A stretch of DNA of 64,000 nucleotides from Cliona cf. orientalis (Eukaryota > Porifera > Demospongiae > Clionaida > Clionaidae), in NCBI GenBank assembly GCA_963930775.1, contig OZ005700.1, positions 3,117,476-3,181,475 of the forward strand, given 5' to 3'. Of this stretch, positions 23,830-40,900 are shown piece by piece. The position numbers were made by a program, and so were the translations under genes. Each line of letters opens with the position of its first letter. Within the stretch, counting starts at the first letter, position 1. Below the pieces are notes generated by a model that saw only the letters and a list, made by a program, of their open reading frames with translations, was not told the origin of the DNA and ran no database searches.

Positions 23830-24605
23830 AGCTAAGTATAATGATTGAGAATTTTCGGAAATAATACAATGTAATTATTCTTGATAAACTGTATCATAAA
23901 CTGCTTAGCTTGACATATTCATCACTAATTATTCCTAAATTTTTGTCACTGCATTATTCGCGTCAGGAGCGCATGATAAAAATATTGTTCGTGTGCATTG
24001 TTGTAGCTCTCCGAAGTTGAGACATCTTTCGAGCCATTCTCTTTCTCCTGTATCTAGAAATAATCAGTGAAACAAGTAACAGCAAATCTTAGAGTGCCTT
24101 GGTGACAGTAAATTCAAACCTTAATTTGCGCCCATTATAATTAATTTTCTTTACTCACCTAACAAATAAGATGAATTTGGAAGCTGCTAACATAATCAAA
24201 AGAAGCAATGGCAAGTAATAGAATGGTAGCAGAATTGCCATCAAAAGAGACACCCCAGACAGGTCATCTTCGCAGACATCAGTCCCATTCACAGTTTGCA
24301 CTTCGGATGGTGGGAATATATTATAAGCATCTCTGAGGAAACTGGTTGACTCAAGAACAAGCAATAAAATAGAATTTCTATCTCAACGATGTTAGCCGTT
24401 AGACTCTTGTACGGCTGTATGTATCCATACACAACTTAGTCTAGTATTATGCACAAAATAACCAGTGGTGGAATCTGCATGTAGAAGGAATCAATAGATA
24501 GGACCATTGAGAGAGTATAAACATCACTCATGCACTGCATGAATTCAATGGAATGATAAAGAGAATGAAGAGGAATCTTCTGGCTAGCTCCATAGCCGAC
24601 CACCG
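23830..24605 (-). pseudogene. Broken 3' end of a gene 4-type receptor, second copy
   Basis: Last-exon similarity runs 23880-24055, exon 20 runs 24170-24480 (FYYLPLLLLIMLA, SKFILFVR), and a piece of exon 19 lies at 24540-24600 (LARRFLFIL region). There are deletions in the CATTTG/AATAATT part of exon 20. It parallels 17400-18075 in block 1 and ends at an unrelated junction near 24606. Confidence 0.8.
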
Positions 24606-24769
24606 CCTTGTGGTAGCTGAGTAAGTAACAGAAGTGCAGGCTTGCACACGTTAGTGAGCCACATCAACTGTTTTAATACCCAGGTACATACACATTAATG
24701 GGCACAAAGCATTCTAAATACATGAACACACGTTACAATAACATTGAAATGCATGAAATCACAATATAT
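24606..24769. other. Spacer between oppositely oriented receptor fragments
   Basis: About 160 bp with no similarity I can place, joining a minus-strand exon 19 fragment to a plus-strand exon 12 fragment. Confidence 0.4.
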
Positions 24770-25280
24770 TATCCTTGTCCACCTGGCTACTGCAAGTGTA
24801 GTTAGACCACAAGTCTAGGGCCCTCCAGCTGTGCCTTTGCACAGTGTCGACCCTGATACATGCGACAGACAAGGTAGATATAGAAACATTGTGGGTCATC
24901 AAATGCACTTTGAGTCATGTATTTCTACAGCCTAGGAATTCTCTGTGGAGAGTGTCGAGATGGGATGGGAGTCAGTGCCCTGCTCAACAACTGTGTGATA
25001 TGTCCCAGTGCTCAAGGACTACTTATTTTGGCTCTCAGTTTATCAATTGGATCAATTTAGTCTCATTCGCTTCACATAGTTATTGCAGATGTTATTGTCG
25101 TTGTGGATTTACCACTTCCTCAATGGATCCATCGATTCCTTTCATCTTCTACATTCAAGGAATGTGAAACTAGAGCTAAGAGACCCAAGGGTGAGGGAGA
25201 AAATGTAGACCTTGTTGAAATGATCAACTTACGAAGTATTGTAGGTTTGAGAGAGCCTTTGCTTGAAAATTAAGTTTTAT
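24770..25280 (+). pseudogene. Chimeric fragment: inverted receptor exons 12-14 joined to gene 3 tail, second copy
   Basis: 24775-24880 matches the Cys-rich exon 12 (CPPGYCKCS, GPSSCAFA) but has an internal stop and a deletion. 24935-25040 matches exon 13, and 25080-25165 matches exon 14. At about 25180 it joins a gene 3 C-terminal copy that ends with REPLLEN at 25250-25272. It is an older sibling of 18076-18500 and retains more of exon 12. Confidence 0.8.
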
Positions 25281-25593
25281 CTGTACTATAATTATTGGAC
25301 AGGGTATACTATGATACTATAATTATGATTAATGTTATCCACTCTTCCCTATGTAGTACCTAATTTTAGTCATTGAGTCATTAGTGCTTCTATCAATCTG
25401 ATTATTATTAGGGTCTATAATAATATTATCTGAGCTCAATTGCTTACTTTTATACCCCTTGTTGGTATTATAATAATTAAATTTTAGCTACATGATAAGT
25501 AAAATTAAGCTTTGTACTAGCAGCTAGGTCTACAGAGAGATTATGGTTTATCCACAACTAATGATACTATCATCAATATCAGTAGTCGATGTA

Positions 25594-25875
25594 CAGTGGC
25601 GTAAGAAGATGTTTTTGAACAGGGGGGCTGTAAATACAATTGTGTGCAAAACGCGAAAAAAAATTTTTGGACTACATGTACACGATACGCCTTCAAACCA
25701 TCCCCATTATTATGCTAATTTGGCTGTAAAGTAGACTTTACATCACAAATCTGAAGATGCCAACTTAAGACCTATAGTAGAATAAAATTATCTTCCGGCT
25801 AGATTTAGGCCCCTTGGCTGACAAGAGGGGGGGCTACAGCCCCCCAGCCCCCCTGCTTCTGATCTTACGCCAGTG
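25594..25875. mobile_element. Short nonautonomous element with inverted ends, copy 1
   Basis: Ends are CAGTGGCGTAAGAAG on the left and a near-complement ending CTTACGCCAGTG on the right, with a G-rich/C-rich foldback near the right end (GGGGGGGCTACAGCCCCCC). It encodes no protein. The CAGTGGCG end resembles hAT-type termini, but the flanking duplication is not clearly 8 bp, so the superfamily is uncertain. Confidence 0.7.
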
Positions 25876-25876
25876 A

Positions 25877-26142
25877 CAGTGGCGTAAGAAGATGTTTTTG
25901 AACAGGGGGGCTGTAAATAAAATTGTGTGCAAAAATTTTTGGACTACACGATACGCCTTCAAACCATCCCCATTATTATGCTAATTTGGCTGTAAAGTAG
26001 ACTTTATATCACAAATCTGAAGATGCCAACTTAAGGCCTATAGTAGAATAAAATTATCTTCCGGCTAGATTTAGGCCCCTTGGCTGACAAGAGGGGGTGG
26101 GGGGGCTACAGCCCCCCAGCCCCCCTGCTTCTTACACCAGTG
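25877..26142. mobile_element. Short nonautonomous element with inverted ends, copy 2
   Basis: Tandem second copy, one base after copy 1 and over 90% identical by eye. It lacks the ACATGT at 25674-25679 and an 11-bp A-rich stretch found in copy 1. The pair is flanked by ATGTA on both sides, while 26850 shows a single ATGTA in the uninterrupted paralogous sequence. Confidence 0.7.
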
Positions 26143-26654
26143 ATGTAGCTAGTTATCCACTTCACGGAACCGATACAGGAGCTTGAAAAATGATGAATGC
26201 AGAGCAGTACAATGGTGGTAACTCATACGTACCTTTTTGTGTTCAATTGCAAGGAAATACTTACATGGAAAGACGGTGAATGCATGACAATCACAGTGAT
26301 CTGACGGCCGGTGGTACTAGGTAGTGTTATTATGTGTAATGCTTTACTTTACTGTAAGAAATGCTATCATATGTCATATCGGTCAATGCAAATAATTGCT
26401 TTTGTTCCAATTAATTTTGAAATCTTAGGGACGGAGAGGGAGCTATTGCTTGAAATTCCTAGTACAATGAGCTACTCCATTAGTTTGGCTAATTTCAGAT
26501 CCCATGCAACTCAAGTGCATGTGGAAATTGCTTCATTAATGATCTTCTATCACTCAGTATGTACGTACCATTATACTATAATAATTGTAATGCTATAAAT
26601 TAGCTACTGCTTTATTATTAAGTTTATGAAAAGTACGGTAAGCTAACTTGATCA

Positions 26655-27534
26655 CCATCAATCTGATTATTATTAGGGTCTATAATATCTGAGCTCAATT
26701 GCTTACTTTTATACCCCTTGCTGGTATTATAATAATTAAATTTTAGCTACATGATAAGTAAAATTAAGCTTTGTACTAGCAGCTAGGTCTACAGAGAGAT
26801 TATGGTTTATCCACAACTAATGATACTATCATCAGTAGTCAATGTAGTTATCCACTTCACGGAACCGATACAGGAGCTTGAAAAATGATGAATGCAGAGC
26901 AGTACAATGGTGGTAACTCATACGTACGTTTTTGTGTTCAACTGCAAGGAAATACTTACATGGAAACTTTAAGATGGTGAATGCATGACAATCACAGTGA
27001 TCTGACGGCCGGTGGTACTACGTAGTGTTATTACATGTAATGCTTTACTTTACTGTAAGAAATGCTATCATATGTCATATCGGTCAATGCAAATAATTGC
27101 TTTTGTTCCTGGAATTAATTTTGAAATCTTAGGGTCCGGAGAGGGAGCTATTGCTTGAAATTCCTAGTACAATGAGCTACTCCATTAGTTTGGCTAACTT
27201 CAGATCCCATGTGACTCAAGTGCATGTGGAAATTACATTCATTTATGATCTTCTATCACTCAGTATGTACGTACCGTTATACTATAATAATTGTAATGCT
27301 ATAAATTAGCTACTGCTTTATTATTAAGTTTATGAAAAGTACGGTAAGCTAACTTGATCACCATAGAATCTGATAATATATAGCACAAGAAAACAGTGAC
27401 TTCAAACTTGTATACTACAGTCTCCAGACTATAGCCTAAGGAGCTCAAAATTACAGCAATATTCAGTTCATTTCTATAGCTCAGATAGCTGACTAAGCAT
27501 TTTACAGCTTGAATTATTTAGTCTACACTACTTT
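26655..27534. repeat. Local direct duplication, second copy
   Basis: Second copy of the block 4 upstream sequence leading into K4. No gene seen. It provides the element-free reference for 25594-26142. Confidence 0.65.
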
Positions 27535-28033
27535 TTACTGTCCTTCGCATCTTTTCATACAATCATTGTATGTCATAAAGCGATTTTGGTTTCCCTCATA
27601 GCCTCCATAAATGAACTGCTTACATGCAGTCGCGTACATCCACATTGTAGTACCACCTAATTACAGCATATTTACTACATGGACCCATTACTGTTTGAAG
27701 ATGACAGATATTGCACCCATCTTGAGCTATTTGAGCACAATCAGGCAGGCCATGCATCAAGACTACATTGCAAGAAAAAAAACTGGTTAATTAATTCGCA
27801 TCTTTTCACAATGAAGAAACTCACCAAGTTCTGCCACCTTTGAATTCAATATTATGTTGTTTCGCCCACAGTTATAATAGTATCATTGTATAGTAACCAG
27901 TTGATATCGCATTAATTTTATACTTACTTACTTCCTCTGCATTGTGGTTAAGTTTCATTTCTGCTTCAAGATTTGCAGCTGGTGTCAGAGTGAGCAGTGC
28001 ACCGAGCACAATCCCAACTGACAAAATCTTCAT
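27535..28033 (-). pseudogene. Kunitz gene K4: pseudogene
   Basis: Exon 1 begins at ATG 28033 and still encodes the signal peptide. Exon 2 is truncated as in K2. Exon 3 has the TGCA insertion shared with K2 (27753-27756) and a further 4-bp ACAT insertion at 27622-27625 that puts a stop codon directly after the third Kunitz Cys. Beyond it, the fourth Cys is replaced by Tyr (GGYEGN), although the fifth and sixth remain. The domain cannot be made intact. K2 and K4 are sister copies by shared lesions. Confidence 0.8.
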
Positions 28034-28489
28034 TGTTTAGTAGTAGCTATACAAGCAAGATGTATGCTAGTAGAAAGAATAACTCCGAGATGAACTGTAT
28101 CTTAATTAATTAAATTATATATTTATATAACCCAACTTGATTTACCTCAGTTGCACTTCACGGTTTGGCATGCTCCAGATTCACCATCTGGTCACAAAAA
28201 GGTATACAGTAGCTAGTTACGTAATTTGAGCCTTGACCATCAATCATACTGAATACAGGGTACGTAACAACATTTGAAGTGCAGTTCCTTAAAATTAATT
28301 TCAAGTCACTTAAAGTCTAGAGTTTCAACTGACCACCAAGCATTTGAAGCAGCCATAACAACCTGGAAACCACTTTTCCTCTGATGATCAAATGGCGCCA
28401 GATCCAATTACACAGGAATGGTCAAATGTGGCCCCTGGGGCCGTTTGTGGCCCCTGACAGTAGTTGCGCTATGCATGACATTGCATATT

Positions 28490-29440
28490 CTAGCTGAAAT
28501 GGATGTGGCCTGCACATATCCATGATCATATGGCTAGCTGTACTGTGTATGAAATGGAGCTATAATTGTTAATAGTTGAAAATAATGTGTTCCCTTCAAA
28601 ACAGCTGGCCTTACGGTTTGATTCAAGTGTAGCTACCTCAAGCTTGAAATCCAATCTTCTCCGTGCATTTTTCTGTATCTGTCTAACCACCCCTTATAAG
28701 TAGGAGGGTTTGGTTCACGAGACTACAGTGCTATACACACAGCAAGAGTAACTTTGCATGCGCACTTATTAACCCTCGCAGCAAAGCGTAGGCGGAGGGT
28801 TACTACAATCGTTTGGCGTCCGTCGGTCCGTCCGTATGGTAAGGGTCGTCTTTAAGTCATGCCCAGTGGTCAATGCTGTGACAGTGTAAACAGGCAGTGG
28901 CTAGGGTAGGGTGCTCTCAAGTGCATAATTCAGTTCAAGTAGTCACAGAGGCTTTCAGTGATACGATATAGCCAGGTGTCTTCCCCCTATGCCTATATCA
29001 TGTCATGCACTGACCGCTCTGAAGAAAACCCGAGTACCTCAGGTGCAGGGTATGTATATAGCTAGTTCAATACTCCTTATATTGAGCAGACATACACATT
29101 GAGACACGCTATAGATCTAGCTACACGTGCATGAGTCATGCATGCGTGTAGCGGTGAGGGTTCTGCACTCCTATGCATTCATTTTTGCCTAGATCTACCG
29201 GTAGCTATGTGATCATTGTAATTAATATTATATCACTTTGAGCAAAAAGAAATAACAAATCTAGTAATTGACAGCAGTTGAAGATATCTGTGCATGACAA
29301 ACTTGAAATTAATAGTTAATTATTGTTAATCTTTAAATATGCTCAAAGTGGAGAAGGAGAGCAGGAACTTGAACGTGGGTAGCACGATTCTGTAAGAGCT
29401 GTCCTACTGCTACTTCCCACAGACCATTACCACGACCATG
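28490..29440. other. Spacer between blocks 4 and 5 with a possible small repeat element
   Basis: No gene seen. 28765-28850 contains a palindromic AACCCTCGCAG...GGAGGGTT segment and a TCCGTC-rich run. A related GAGGGTT end occurs near 29152-29161, so a small inverted-repeat element of about 390 bp is possible but not proven. The rest is AT-rich. Confidence 0.35.
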
Positions 29441-29772
29441 ACTCTCAACTTGGAGGATCAGATTAAGTGCATAATATGGAAATTGCTTCGTTTATGATCT
29501 TCTGCCATTCAGTATGTACATATACTATAATGTAATGCTATTATAAATCATCTACTGCTTTATTATTAAGTTTATGAGAAGTAAGCTAACTCAAAAGATT
29601 GATCACTATAGAATCTGATAATAATAATAATTATAAGAAAACAGTGACTTCAAAAAAGGCTTGCGTACTACAGTCTGCAGACTCTAAGGAGCTCAAAATT
29701 GCACAATAATTATGCGATCAGTTCATTTCTAGTTCAGATAGCTAGCTAAGCATTTTCAAATTGCAGCTTGAA

Positions 29773-30345
29773 TTATTTATTTTTTACTGTCCTTCGCATC
29801 TTTAAAGTCATACATTCATTGTATGTCATAAAGCGATTTTGGTTTCCCTCACAGCCTCCATAGATGAACTGTTTGCAGTCACGTACATCCACATTGTAGT
29901 ACCACCTCATTACAGCATATTTGCTACATGGACCCATTACTGCTTGAAGATGACAGATATTGCACCCATCTTGAGCTATTTGAGCACAACCAGGCAGGCC
30001 AGCAAGACTACACGTACTATATTATAGCAAGAAAAAATTATATTAATTCATGTCTTTTAAAAGAAACTCACCAAATTCTGCCACCTTTGAATTCAATATA
30101 GGTTTCACCCGGCTTGTATGCATTCCCTTTGTAGTCGTAGCAAGTTGCTTCTGCATACATGGTATAGTAGCTAACTGTTGTATCATTGTATAGTAAGAGT
30201 TGATATTGCATTAATTTAGCAATAACTTACTTGACAATGTAACCTCCGTATTGTTGTTAAACTTTGTTCCTGCTTCAAGACTTGCAGCTAGTGTCAGAGT
30301 GATATTTAGTGCACCAAGCATAATCCCAACTGACAAAAGTTTCAT
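29773..30345 (-). CDS. Kunitz gene K5: secreted Kunitz-like protein with altered C-terminus (142 aa)
   Basis: Exons 30345-30231, 30150-30072 and 30007-29773 keep frame and splice sites. The signal peptide is MKLLSVGIMLGALNITLTLA. The exon 2 module is intact. The Kunitz domain keeps Cys 1-5, RWYYN and FIYGGC, but a 4-bp AAAG insertion at 29804-29807 shifts the frame just before the sixth Cys, so the protein ends KMRRTVKNK instead. Without Cys 6 the first disulfide cannot form, so inhibitor activity is uncertain. The residue after Cys 2 is Ser (GPCSK), unlike the Arg of K1 and K3. Confidence 0.72.
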
Positions 30346-30695
30346 GTTTAGGAATTTGTTAGTGGAAAGATTAACTTGCAAGACTCCGAGATGAATTGAA
30401 TCTTAAACTCCAATGATATATAACTTAACTCAATGTAGCTAGCAACAACCTCCTTTATATAGTGTGAAAATTTCCTCTTATTCATTGTCACAGGAAGTTA
30501 ATTACTAGCTGGCTCACCTCAAATTGTGAATTGTATTGTATTGTATTGCTCTAGTGAATTACAATACAGCAGCCCTTCTCCTGCATCACAATGGATGCTA
30601 TATTATTATAAAAAAATTATGTCTGGAGACGCTAGAGCTAGGTATGATTGAGAATTTCGGAAATAATATAATGTAATTATTCTTGATAAACTGTA

Positions 30696-37491
<6,796 letters not shown>

Positions 37492-37946
37492 TTTTTATTA
37501 ATAAGTGCGCCAGGTGACCTGTGGATAATCGAAGATGTCTCACCAGTTTCAGTTATCTATTGATTGAGCTCACCTCATGTACTCTGTGGCAAGCACTCCT
37601 CTGTTTGAGCTAGCCCTCGAAATTGACCACTGTATGCAGACCCGCCCCGGAAGTCACGTGAGGTACGAGCCCCTCCTCCAAATATTCGTGCATCCAGCAT
37701 GGCCTGCTGTGAGAAAGGGAACATTGATTCTATGATAATGTCCAACTTGCTTTCTAAAAATTACTGTAGTATATTATTATATAATTGATAGAAAACATAG
37801 AGCATAGTACACTACAGCATATCACTCCATACACACAACAATGCAAGCTACATACTACAAACATAAATCTCTCAATCCCTTTCTCATAGCTGGTCACATA
37901 CTAGCTACTCCTTGCATAACAAACTGACTAGAGTAATTTTTACACA
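37492..37946. promoter_or_regulatory. Gene 4 promoter and gene 5 3' flank
   Basis: A CCCGCCCC box and a GTCACGTGA palindromic E-box lie at 37640-37665, about 150-170 bp upstream of the gene 4 ATG. The remainder is AT-rich. I see no gene. Confidence 0.4.
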
Positions 37947-40900
37947 CTACATATCATCTTTAAGTTCAATATACAGTTCGGATGTTGTGACTGTTACTGC
38001 TCTCTGTACACAGTGTATTGTGGAGTGCCTTTTTAGGGCCTGATTTCTCTGCTCCCTCTTGTTCCTATACATATTTAAAAAAATGCCCAAGTACATGCAT
38101 ATCATGAATTACAACAATTAGTATGTGGATTAGCTATCCCTATGATCAGTACATTGTTGAAATATCGAGCACCTGATTCCAATTGCAAACAATATTCAAT
38201 GCATATTAATACTTATACCTACCTAATGTACTGGATGAGTTTCATGCTTGCTGTCACGATGAAAAGAAACAGTGGAAAATAACAACACAGCAGCAAAACT
38301 GCTGTGAAGGGTGACACTGTGTGATCATTCACTTCACCACTACATTGTTCACTCGTCTCATTCCTGAGACCGGTACCAGCCTGCACCCTGTGGCCCAGCG
38401 ATGGAAATGTATCCCTGAAAAAACTGGTTGATTCCAGAGCCAGCAGTATGATGAAGTTGGTCTGAAGCACTAGCTCCATGGTATTGGTGACGAGGCTTTT
38501 GTAAGGTTGTATGGAACCATACAAAGCCAGTAGTATGCACATGATCAGCAAAGAAGGTATCTAAAGGGATCAATGATGAATATTCACAACAGTTAAGAAT
38601 GAAATTATTAGCTACCTGCTTGGGAAATCATTCTCATGGAATACTCACCAAATTTCTAGGATAAGAAAGAACAAAAAGAATAATGATGAATCTTCTGCCT
38701 AGCTCCACGGATGACCACCACTTCCATTTCTCCTTGTAGGCAGCAGTTAGCGGATCTTGAAAATATATCCACCAGTAGAAACTCTGTATAAAACAAAGTT
38801 ACTGCTATACTATTACTTTAACTCTTAATACATACCTGAATTAAATACTTCTTTAGAGAAATAAGGCAGACCAGTGGAACAAGTATGACAGCCACTACTA
38901 ACACAGCGATAGCCAGCAGAGCGAGTGGTATATGCCATCCAGTGAAACAGCCAATATTTCCATTCACAAACCATCTCTGTGGATTAATATGTTAAAATTA
39001 TTGTAACTACGTTGATACTTTTTTGCAAAGTAACCTATAGCTACCACTACCTGTACACTGCATACTATGGGACGGTTTTATGTACTCACTGGAAATTTAT
39101 GATCTGGAAGAGAAGGGCAATGAAGAATGGACATTGAGGTGTGAATCGTGTGGGTATAAAGCAATAAGATGATCCACCAGACGCCATGATATTTAAGAAT
39201 CCGCAGTTTCGTTTTTCTGGTGGTTATCAATGTCATTAAATGCAAACATTCAATCAGTAACAATAATATTATTAATTACCTAGCAATATAGATGATAGGA
39301 GAAATTAAGAGTACAGCCACTATAGCAGGTATGTATCTAATGAAGTAGGAGATCAGTGGGTTCATATTGCTATAGAGACAGAAGTCATAAACAAAGTAGA
39401 AGCCCAAGGCACTGCCGAGGAAGTGGAGCTATGAAGAAAGTACATACATTCAGTGAGTAATTACATAAATTAGCAGGTGGTTATACTCACAAATCTTTCG
39501 GCTGAAATAAACTCTTCAGAGAAGTAGGATCCAACATACAAAATAACCTAAGGCAGTAGATTAACAGTTGGTATAGTTAATCTATAGTCCATAAAAATAA
39601 TATACCCTTAGGCTACCTGAATGTAGAAAATAAATGGATAGATCCACTCTGAAAGAGAAACATCAGCAAGGACGATAATGGTGAAGATGATGGCATCACT
39701 AACAACTATAATAAGTCAACGAATATTATTGATGATAGATATGCAAGTAATTGTTCAGGTATGTTCATACTGAGAGCCAACAGGAGTAGTCCCTGTGCAT
39801 TGCTACAAGAAACACAGTTGTTAAGCAGGGCACTAACACCTTTCCCATCACGACACTCTCCACAGAGGATCCCTGTTAAAGCAATGGGTAGGTATAGCTA
39901 GTTGCTGAACGTCCGACTTTACAGATACATAGACCTAGCTAGTACCTTGTCTGTCGCATGCACACTGAGCATCGGGATCACTGTTGGTGTATGCAAAGGC
40001 ACAGCTGGAGGGCCCTAGACTTGTGTTCTGACTACACTTGCAGTAGCCAGGTGGACAAGGATAGAGAAACAGATCATAGCGATAGTGTGGAAGATCCAGA
40101 ACAGCAGCTCCCCAGTATCCTTCCTATGGATGATACCAGATTTAATAGCAGTATAGTAGTAATTATAGATACCTCTAAGATCACTCTATCCTGATCATCT
40201 TCACAGTTGACAATCCGTTTGTTGTTTTTCTCACACTGACACTCCAGCCCTCCCTGCTGACGACCAGTAGGAACAAGCTCATAACCAACAGGACAAAGGA
40301 GGGGATACAACAGAAATGAAGCTGGATATTTCTGTAGATGAAGAAATCAAGCAGTAAAAATTGTATCCAAGGATTATCAAACTGCATGCTATAGGTATTG
40401 CTGCCTTGTGGCTGCTTGATAAGCCCAATAAATGATTACAGTGGCTTTGTTGAAGGTGTTATCGATGATAACTCTCCCAAATGAGCTGTTGATAGTGAGG
40501 GTATCACCAGGAGAGATGGAGTAGGCCAGGGTAAAGTCCTTTATCAATGTGGAGTTCACTCCAGCAGCTGTGATCACAATCACCTCTGGATTAAGGTACA
40601 CCTTCACTTCCTATCATGCACCAAATTAATTATTATCAGAATCTGATTAATAATAGTTTCTACTACTTGAAGAGTGGTGGTAAACTGAAGATGTGCATTG
40701 GCCATAGTTGGTTGGGAGAACTGATCCCATGCCGTAAGTTCAATTGGAAACTTTTGACCAGGCCATGCCCTCACCTGAATAATTGATACCGCCAATGCAT
40801 GTAGCATCAATATACGTGCAATGACGTCACTCACAGAGTGGCTTGCAACTCTAAAGGTGCTGACTGCAGTGGCAACACTGTGTTCAATATTTTGTGGATC

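Larger units (their letters stand above)
25400..26640. repeat. Local direct duplication, first copy (interrupted by two inverted-repeat elements)
   Basis: 25400-25593 plus 26143-26640 reproduces the order of 26655-27350 (CAATCTGATTATTATTAGGG to the TTTATGAAAAGTACGG stretch). The second copy lacks the two elements at 25594-26142 and so shows the uninterrupted state. No gene is seen here. Confidence 0.7.
14212..30650. repeat. Tandem array of about five segmental-duplication blocks
   Basis: Each block has gene 3 tail or its flank, noncoding sequence, a minus-strand Kunitz gene, and (blocks 1, 3 and 5) a gene 4-type receptor 3' end. Approximate limits: block 1 14212-18075, block 2 18076-20510, block 3 22484-24605, block 4 24770-28490, block 5 29440-30650 leading into gene 4. 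Blocks 1 and 3 are closest to each other, as are blocks 2 and 4, implying at least two rounds of duplication. Confidence 0.8.

Noticed and set aside
24844-25167. Open frame on the plus strand as a small secreted Cys-rich gene
   Set aside because: It reads across broken receptor exons 12-14 and their introns in inverted orientation, with a stop inside exon 12.
29345-29440. Possible tRNA gene or tRNA-derived SINE on the minus strand (GTTCAAGTTC B-box-like motif)
   Set aside because: The T-arm and acceptor stems do not pair and no plausible anticodon arm can be drawn.
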